Of a stretch of DNA of 64,000 nt, positions 59,015-64,000 are shown in pieces. How positions within the stretch are numbered: position 1 is the stretch's first letter; every line of letters starts with the position of its first letter. The stretch covers positions 1-64,000 of the forward strand of contig SIAJ01000011.1 of NCBI GenBank assembly GCA_009691845.1, given 5' to 3'. The notes below the pieces were generated by a model. It worked only from the letters and a program-made list of their open reading frames with translations. It had not been told where the DNA came from and did no database searches. The DNA is from Gemmataceae bacterium (GTDB lineage Bacteria; Planctomycetota; Planctomycetia; Gemmatales; Gemmataceae). The translations under genes and the position numbers were made by a program.

Positions 59015-60517
59015 ATGAGTACTCCCCGGCTCGAAGCCCAATCCGTCCGCAAGCAGTTTCCTGGCGTTCTCGCCCTGGACGGCGTCTCCATGCAGTTAGC
59101 GGCCGGCGAGGTTCTTGCGATCGTCGGCGAGAATGGGGCCGGCAAATCCACGCTGATGAAAATCCTCGGGGGACTCTACTCGCCAGATGCGGGAGAGATT
59201 CGCCTCGAAGGCCAGCCAGTTCGATTCGGCAACGTGAACGACGCGATGAATGCGGGCATTAGCCTCATCCATCAAGAACTGAATCTGGCGGAAAATCTCT
59301 CGGTCGCGGCGAACATTTTCCTTGGCCGCGAACGACTCGCGGGACGACTTTGGCTACGCGAACGACCAATGACCAGCGAGGCAAGGAAGTTACTGAAACG
59401 AGTCGGCCTCCCTGACGCGCTGGTACACACGACTGTCGGTCACCTCGCTCCGGGTCAGAAGCAACTCGTCGAGATTGCTCGGGCCCTGTCGCTCAACGCT
59501 CGCGTTATCATCATGGATGAACCAACGTCGAGCCTGACGCAGACGGAAACGGATCGGCTGTATCAAGTGATCGACGACCTGCGGGCCAGCGGCGTGTCGA
59601 TCATTTACATCTCGCATCGGCTAGCCGAGGTAAAACGCTGCGCCGACCGCGTGACCGTGCTTCGGGATGGCCGCAATGCCGGCGAGTTGGCGAAGAGTGA
59701 AATTAGCCACGATGCGATCGTTCGCCTGATGGTCGGCCGGGATTTGAAGAGCTTTTATCCTCGAAGCGGGCGCGTGGCTCGCGATGGGCCGCCGACTCTC
59801 GAACTGAAGAACGTAACCTTCGCAGGTGGCCCGACTCAGCCGATCTCGTTTTCGATGTGTGCCGGCGAAATCGTCGGGATGGCGGGCCTGGTGGGGGCAG
59901 GGCGAACGGAACTCGCGGAAGCGATGTTCGGCATACGGGCGATCACCGGAGGTGAGGTCTTCATTGACAGTAAGGCCGTGAAGATTCAGCATTCCTCGGA
60001 TGCAGTTGAAGCAGGCTTGTCGATGGCCCCGGAAGATCGGCGACTCAATGGCCTGGTGCTTGAGAAGAGCGTGCAGTTCAATCTCAGCCTGCCCAATCTG
60101 GATCGACTCAGCACGAACGGTATCGTATCGAGGCGGAAGGAACTCGCGTCCAGCAACGATTTGTGCGAGCGATTACGCGTGAAAACGCCGAGCGTCCATC
60201 AGGTTGTCGGCCTGCTCTCGGGTGGAAACCAACAGAAGGTCGTTCTCGGCAAATGGCTGGCACGGACACCACGCGTTCTCATTCTGGATGAACCCACGCG
60301 TGGCGTCGATGTCGGAGCAAGAAGTGAAATCTACGGCCTCATGGACAAACTTGCGGCCGAGGGCGTGGCCGTCTGGATGATCTCCAGCGACCTGGAAGAA
60401 GTTTTGGGCATGAGCGACCGCGTGCTGGTTCTGCATGAAGGAAAGTTGGCCGGAGAACTGAATCGCGATGAGCTATCCGAGGAAGCCGTCATGCGTTTGG
60501 CGACGGGTGCACTGTAA
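59015..60517 (+). CDS. Sugar ABC importer ATPase, RbsA/MglA type
   Basis: 500 residues with two ATPase halves. Half 1: GENGAGKSTLMKILGGLYSP, LAPGQKQLVEIARALS, IIMDEPTSSLTQTE, and switch YISHRLAE. Half 2 (about 255-500): degenerate P-loop GLVGAGRTELAEAMFG as usual, LLSGGNQQKVVLGKWLARTP, LILDEPTRGVDVGARSEIYG. This two-domain form drives ribose-, galactose- or autoinducer-type uptake. The permease follows 15 bp on; no binding protein is present. Confidence 0.93.
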   Translation: MSTPRLEAQSVRKQFPGVLALDGVSMQLAAGEVLAIVGENGAGKSTLMKILGGLYSPDAGEIRLEGQPVRFGNVNDAMNAGISLIHQELNLAENLSVAANIFLGRERLAGRLWLRERPMTSEARKLLKRVGLPDALVHTTVGHLAPGQKQLVEIARALSLNARVIIMDEPTSSLTQTETDRLYQVIDDLRASGVSIIYISHRLAEVKRCADRVTVLRDGRNAGELAKSEISHDAIVRLMVGRDLKSFYPRSGRVARDGPPTLELKNVTFAGGPTQPISFSMCAGEIVGMAGLVGAGRTELAEAMFGIRAITGGEVFIDSKAVKIQHSSDAVEAGLSMAPEDRRLNGLVLEKSVQFNLSLPNLDRLSTNGIVSRRKELASSNDLCERLRVKTPSVHQVVGLLSGGNQQKVVLGKWLARTPRVLILDEPTRGVDVGARSEIYGLMDKLAAEGVAVWMISSDLEEVLGMSDRVLVLHEGKLAGELNRDELSEEAVMRLATGAL

Positions 60518-60532
60518 ACGAAAGAATCACAC

Positions 60533-61525
60533 ATGCTCCGCATTGCCGGTGTCCTCATCTTGTTGGTAACGTTGTACGTTACACTACGCTTGGCGGACGA
60601 GAACGCTTTTGGTTCTCGCAACCTCATCGACGTGGCTAATCGCCAGGGGTTCTATGGCGTTCTCACGCTGGGCGTGGCGGTATTGATCGTCACGGGTGCC
60701 ATCGATCTGTCGATCGGTTCCGTCGCCGGTTTGGCTGCCATCACGTTCGGTTTGCTCATGGGCGAAGGAGTCCGGCCCATTCCTGCGGCGGGAATCGTTC
60801 TTTTGGGAGGAATGCTGGTCGGGCTTGCCCACGGCTTGCTGGTTACGCGACTGAAACTTCAGGCCTTTCTCGTGACGCTATGCGGCCTGTTTATCTATCG
60901 CGGCATCGCCCGCTACATCAGCAAGCGACCCGTGGGCCTGTCTGACATTCAGCAAGAAAACCCCTCGATGACGGACTCGATTGACTGGCTTCGCTGGGTG
61001 CTGATCGGCAAAGATGAAAACTCGGCGCTGCTCTTTCCCGCTCAACTCTTCGTGATGATCATGCTCGCAGTGGCCATTGGCTTCATCTTGCACAAGAGCG
61101 TCATTGGCCGCTACTGGTACGCGATCGGATACAACGAGTCGGCAGCCCGCTATTCCGGCATCGCCACCGATCGCTATCGAGTGTTGGCGTTCGTTATCTC
61201 TTCCACGCTCGCCAGTCTCGGTGGAATCTTGATGTTGCTCGATGTCCGAACTGCCGACCCCAACACGGCTGGTACGAACTGGGAACTGTTCGCGATCACC
61301 GGAGCGGTGCTCGGTGGATGCAGCCTGAAGGGGGGCGAAGGAACAGCCATCGGCATCTTGCTCGGAGCGGCCGTCTTGCCGTTATTGCAAAACGCGATGA
61401 GCTTCGTTGAGATCAATGGCAAGGAAATCCCGGATTCGGTGATTCCCGTTGTGATTGGGTTGACGTTACTGCTAGGCACGATCGTGGACGAGTTCTTCCG
61501 TCGCCGAGCGGCAGTTCGAAAATGA
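60533..61525 (+). CDS. Sugar ABC importer permease, RbsC-like
   Basis: 330 residues, about eight to ten membrane segments (IAGVLILLVTLYVTLRLADE, VLTLGVAVLIVTGAIDLSIG, VLLGGMLVGLAHGLLVTRLK). The family block VTGAIDLSIGSVAGLAAITF and GVAxxL-type AVLGGCSLKGGEGTAIGILL is characteristic of RbsC/YtfT. Forms the channel for the preceding ATPase. Substrate unknown. Confidence 0.9.
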   Translation: MLRIAGVLILLVTLYVTLRLADENAFGSRNLIDVANRQGFYGVLTLGVAVLIVTGAIDLSIGSVAGLAAITFGLLMGEGVRPIPAAGIVLLGGMLVGLAHGLLVTRLKLQAFLVTLCGLFIYRGIARYISKRPVGLSDIQQENPSMTDSIDWLRWVLIGKDENSALLFPAQLFVMIMLAVAIGFILHKSVIGRYWYAIGYNESAARYSGIATDRYRVLAFVISSTLASLGGILMLLDVRTADPNTAGTNWELFAITGAVLGGCSLKGGEGTAIGILLGAAVLPLLQNAMSFVEINGKEIPDSVIPVVIGLTLLLGTIVDEFFRRRAAVRK

Positions 61526-61575
61526 TATCGACTATGCCTGGAAAACGTGAAGGGCGAAAGAGTTCGAGCTATCTG

Positions 61576-62115
61576 TCATTTCTCAAGTGCACGTAAGTAT
61601 CCGTTGTAGTACGTGCTTTTCTTCTGCACCTCTCCCATCGCGTTAAGCGTGGCCATGATTTGAGACCGCGGAACGCGTTGGGCCACGAGGTCGCGCACCC
61701 ACAGTCGAGTCGCCTCCATGTCCCCGATCCACAATGGGGATCGCCCGTGTCCACCACACCGAGCCAGGTAATCGCACATGATTTTATCGGCACCCGGATA
61801 TCCAGTGCCCGGAAGCATGTCGATCCAAGGCAATGTTGGCAAATTCGCCGGTTTGAGGGAGTTGACATACTCTTCTCGGAGATTGTAGGCCCGGTGGTCG
61901 ATCTCTGGATCCGGAAACGGCCCTTGTAGTCGCTCAAAAACGTCGGCGCGGTGCACCTCTTTCTGAAGCACACGGAAGGCGTTCTCCCGCGTCCGGTAAT
62001 GTGGCGATCCCATCTGCTGGAGCAGCAAGGCAATGTCTTGAGCCGCGCCTTCGGCTACCAGAAGGAGTACACCTGCGGAGGAGAGGAGCGATCGGAAATG
62101 GAATGAAGTTTTCAT
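61576..62115 (-). CDS. Secreted protein of unknown function with HEAT-like start
   Basis: 179 residues from ATG 62115 (MKTSFHFRSLLSSAGVLLLV signal peptide). The mature start IALLLQQMGSPHYRTRENAF resembles the opening helix pair of planctomycete HEAT-type domains; then CDYLARCGGHGRSPLWIGDM and VRDLVAQRVPRSQIMATLNA. No recognised family. Transcribed toward the sugar transporter on the other strand. Confidence 0.5.
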   Translation of the reverse strand: MKTSFHFRSLLSSAGVLLLVAEGAAQDIALLLQQMGSPHYRTRENAFRVLQKEVHRADVFERLQGPFPDPEIDHRAYNLREEYVNSLKPANLPTLPWIDMLPGTGYPGADKIMCDYLARCGGHGRSPLWIGDMEATRLWVRDLVAQRVPRSQIMATLNAMGEVQKKSTYYNGYLRALEK

Positions 62116-62729
62116 GTCGGCACGCAATAGGTCGGGCGAAAGGAAATTACAAGATCGAATCTAATGGTTGTCCAAACAAGCGTTCGTACTTGTTTCGACT
62201 CACAAAGGCTGCCGCGTCCTTACGAGACCTCGGCAACTCCGTGTCGTAAACTCTTGTTTGGAAACAACAAACGGCTTTCGATACCCTCATGATCGAGGGA
62301 CCGAGTTGGATTTGCGCATGCTGGAGAAGGGTGCATTCCCACTTTGCCTATTCTTGTTTTGATCCAGCATGAATCTTGTTTTGGCGGAAAGTGAACTGAC
62401 CAACGAGCGCGACACACCACATACTCAGGTCGATTGCAATTGGTCTGCCGCCGCCAACTCTAATCGCCCTTGCCTCAGTAAAGATCGGCGCGCAATAAAT
62501 CCCGATGATCCTGCTGGTTGCAATTGGTAGCACTGTTGCTCGGTACGATTTGGAGCAGCCAAGGGGTACTTTGCAGGACTCTGTTCCGAGATGATGCAAA
62601 TGAGATAGATCGAGCGTCGGGAAACGCCGGCGTGAAGTGATCGAGTATCGATTGGCGAAATCCCCGAATGTAGTCCGAGGGCGTTAGCAGTACACCCCCG
62701 GCACATCGTGGACTCGCCCTTTTGTCTCC
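62116..62729. other. Intergenic region of 614 bp with no convincing gene
   Basis: No ORF has coding-like character or family motifs. An inverted-repeat pair at 62167-62268 and a repeated TTGCAATTGG (about 62435 and 62518) are the only structures I see. Promoters of the flanking minus-strand gene at 62115 must lie here. Confidence 0.4.
62167..62268. repeat. Imperfect inverted repeats around 72 bp
   Basis: GTTGTCCAAACAAG (62167-62180) and CTTGTTTGGAAACAAC (62253-62268) are complementary apart from a 2-nt gap. They could be termini of a small non-autonomous element. No transposase motif lies inside and target-site duplications are unclear. Confidence 0.4.
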
Positions 62730-63368
62730 TTACTTCAACTCCACATCCCAGTAAGCAGAATCCAGGAACGTCTGCCACGACTGGTACTTCCGCTGGGTCA
62801 GCTTGATTGCCAGCAGCGGGCTGCGCTTTGGCTTTTCCGGCTTGCGGATCAGCGCCATGCTCGCCTGCCGAGGCGTACGGCCACCCTTGCGGACGTTGCA
62901 ATCGACGCACGCGCACACGATGTTCTCCCACGTCGTTTTCCCGTTCTGGGCCCGGGGGATGATGTGGTCCAGAGACAGTTCGCTGGTCGGAAACTTCTTC
63001 CCGCAGTACTGGCACTGGTTGTGGTCGCGGGCAAAGATGTTTCGGCGGTTGAACTTCACCGTCTGCTTCGGCACGCGGTCGTACTCCAGCAAGCGAATGA
63101 CTCGCGGCGCTTGAATTTCGCAAGTGGCCGCCCGGACCCAGTCCTCGTCTGCCTCGCGCACATGCTTGGCCCTGAACTCGCTCACCTCACGCCAAGTGGC
63201 GAAGTCGTAGGTCATGTACTGACCGTCTTCGAGCGTGACAACCTCGGCCAATTCCTTGAAGAGGAGGCAAAACGCCCGCTTGACGCTGATCACATGCACA
63301 GCCATGAACATCTTGTTCAGGACCAGCACGCTCGCCTCAAGCGGGGACTGCTGATGGGGGTCGGACAT
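62730..63368 (-). CDS. HNH endonuclease-fold protein
   Basis: 212 residues from ATG 63368. N-terminal VLNKMFMAVHVISVKRAFCL is a helical head of this HNH subfamily; the HNH core is RNIFARDHNQCQYCGKKFPT, SELSLDHIIPRAQNGKTTWE, NIVCACVDCNVRKGGRTP with paired zinc cysteines CQYC and CVDC and catalytic DH. Common in planctomycetes and other bacteria as a stand-alone HNH protein; a DNA nicking or repair role is inferred. Confidence 0.88.
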   Translation of the reverse strand: MSDPHQQSPLEASVLVLNKMFMAVHVISVKRAFCLLFKELAEVVTLEDGQYMTYDFATWREVSEFRAKHVREADEDWVRAATCEIQAPRVIRLLEYDRVPKQTVKFNRRNIFARDHNQCQYCGKKFPTSELSLDHIIPRAQNGKTTWENIVCACVDCNVRKGGRTPRQASMALIRKPEKPKRSPLLAIKLTQRKYQSWQTFLDSAYWDVELK

Positions 63369-63618
63369 GGGGCGGCCATCCTTTCTCCGGGGAAGAGTCC
63401 CGGCTACTTGGGGGAACGACGCGCATTTCAACCGGCAGGTTCAATCGAATTCTAGCGGAATGACCCCTACAACCGCAACCACCACCATGCGATCCTCATC
63501 ATTCCTTCATTCGGAACCTCGTTCGCGACCGGACTTTCGAAAAAACGTTGGAAAACCGAAATGTCTTGAAGTTGCTTCTCGAACGGTGCATTTCAATAGA
63601 CGCAGCACCTGGTTCGTA

Positions 63619-64000
63619 TCACACTTGAACCCGCCGATTGTAGATCCACCATTCGAGCAACAAGAACACCAGGGCAGCGAGCACGACCCAGCGCCACAAT
63701 TCACGCGGCTGCTTGCGAGCCGGGCCGGCCTGAACTTCGACCTCTCCAATCTTCACGCTTGGCCTCGGCTCGATGTTGCTCTCGTTTGCGTCGAACAAGT
63801 TCACGGCAAACTTGCGCTTCTGATCTTCCCAACTGGCCTGATACACCCCGAGTTCCCCTGTCGCTCCAAACGCGAACATCGAACGGCTGCCGCGTTCCAG
63901 CTTCGAATCGGTTCCCGAAGGACTACGGACCCTGATCACCTTCACGTCACCGAATGGCCGTAATGGTTTCGGCTGGCCGGGGCGAACCGTGTCTTCTGTC
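63619..64000 (-). CDS. C-terminal end of a membrane-anchored protein (possibly a BatA/VWA-type protein), cut by window edge
   Basis: 127 codons are visible in one open frame from base 64000 down to the stop at 63619; the N-terminus is outside. The tail RELWRWVVLAALVFLLLEWW is a single membrane anchor followed by IYNRRVQV. Before it come KVIRVRSPSGTDSKLERGSR and FAVNLFDANESNIEPRPSVK, which fit the beta-rich end of Bat-type VWA membrane proteins. The assignment rests on the shape of the tail and is tentative; a GTG at 63945 is not a likely start. Confidence 0.5.
   Translation of the reverse strand, partial: TEDTVRPGQPKPLRPFGDVKVIRVRSPSGTDSKLERGSRSMFAFGATGELGVYQASWEDQKRKFAVNLFDANESNIEPRPSVKIGEVEVQAGPARKQPRELWRWVVLAALVFLLLEWWIYNRRVQV

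Noticed and set aside
62425-63123. Minus-strand frame of 232 codons overlapping the HNH gene
   Set aside because: It overlaps the HNH gene in another frame and reads as low-complexity Pro/Arg/Gly sequence without homology.
1-64000. CRISPR arrays, tRNA/rRNA genes, prophage or intact IS elements
   Set aside because: No regularly spaced direct repeats, cloverleaf-like GTTCGA arms in gaps, phage structural genes or transposase motifs were found by eye.

Overview
The window looks like a chromosomal stretch of a planctomycete, most likely of the Gemmataceae type. The clues are GC-rich DNA, a large secreted protein that starts with the LECLEDR-type N-terminal tag, a Tat-exported DUF1501 protein, DUF1080 proteins, ECF sigma factors of the planctomycete type, secreted PQQ-like propellers, HEAT/TPR proteins, and many short GC-rich palindromes between genes. 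This placement is inference from gene content, not a phylogeny. I see no rRNA, tRNA, CRISPR array, prophage, or intact insertion sequence.

Layout. 1-7.7 kb: a secreted WD40 protein cut by the left edge, a decayed HigA-like antitoxin remnant, a CBM9/sugar-dehydrogenase/di-heme fusion, a muconate-cycloisomerase-like enolase-superfamily enzyme and a dimethylformamidase-like protein. 7.9-17.7 kb: a Calx-beta/cadherin-like surface protein, a secreted protein gene broken by an in-frame TAA, a DUF1501 protein, an ECF sigma factor followed by an orphan ABC-2 permease, and a xylulokinase-like FGGY kinase. 17.7-22.7 kb (minus strand): a tightly overlapped carotenoid operon (squalene/phytoene synthase, two CrtI-type desaturase/oxidase genes) whose last two genes, an acyltransferase and a glycosyltransferase, have collapsed into one broken chimera. 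22.9-25.9 kb: ffh and a BamB-like propeller.

25.9-38.9 kb (minus strand) is a nearly gapless run of 13 genes centred on molybdenum: folE, a giant FAD/Fe-S oxidoreductase, moaD, moaE, moaA, a TPR protein, two unknown secreted proteins, a modA with two binding domains, modB, modC, a second moaD and moeB. It would couple molybdate uptake to molybdopterin synthesis. Both MoaD proteins end in Gly-Gly plus one extra residue, and one carries an in-frame insertion encoded by a dispersed palindrome.

39.3-43.7 kb is a four-gene ECF sigma/anti-sigma/secreted helical protein/double-trypsin-TPR module with ATGA overlaps. The rest holds an orphan CysA-type ATPase, a HEAT plus propeller protein, DinB, a CE15-like esterase, tsaE, a double HMA-like secreted protein, a secreted ExbD-like domain, prfB with its programmed +1 frameshift, an SDR, two DUF1080 proteins around an S1-domain protein, a metallophosphoesterase, class II aldolase, a Wza-type export lipoprotein, a QueD-like enzyme, a ribose-type ABC importer lacking a visible binding protein, an HNH endonuclease, and the end of a membrane-anchored protein at the right edge.
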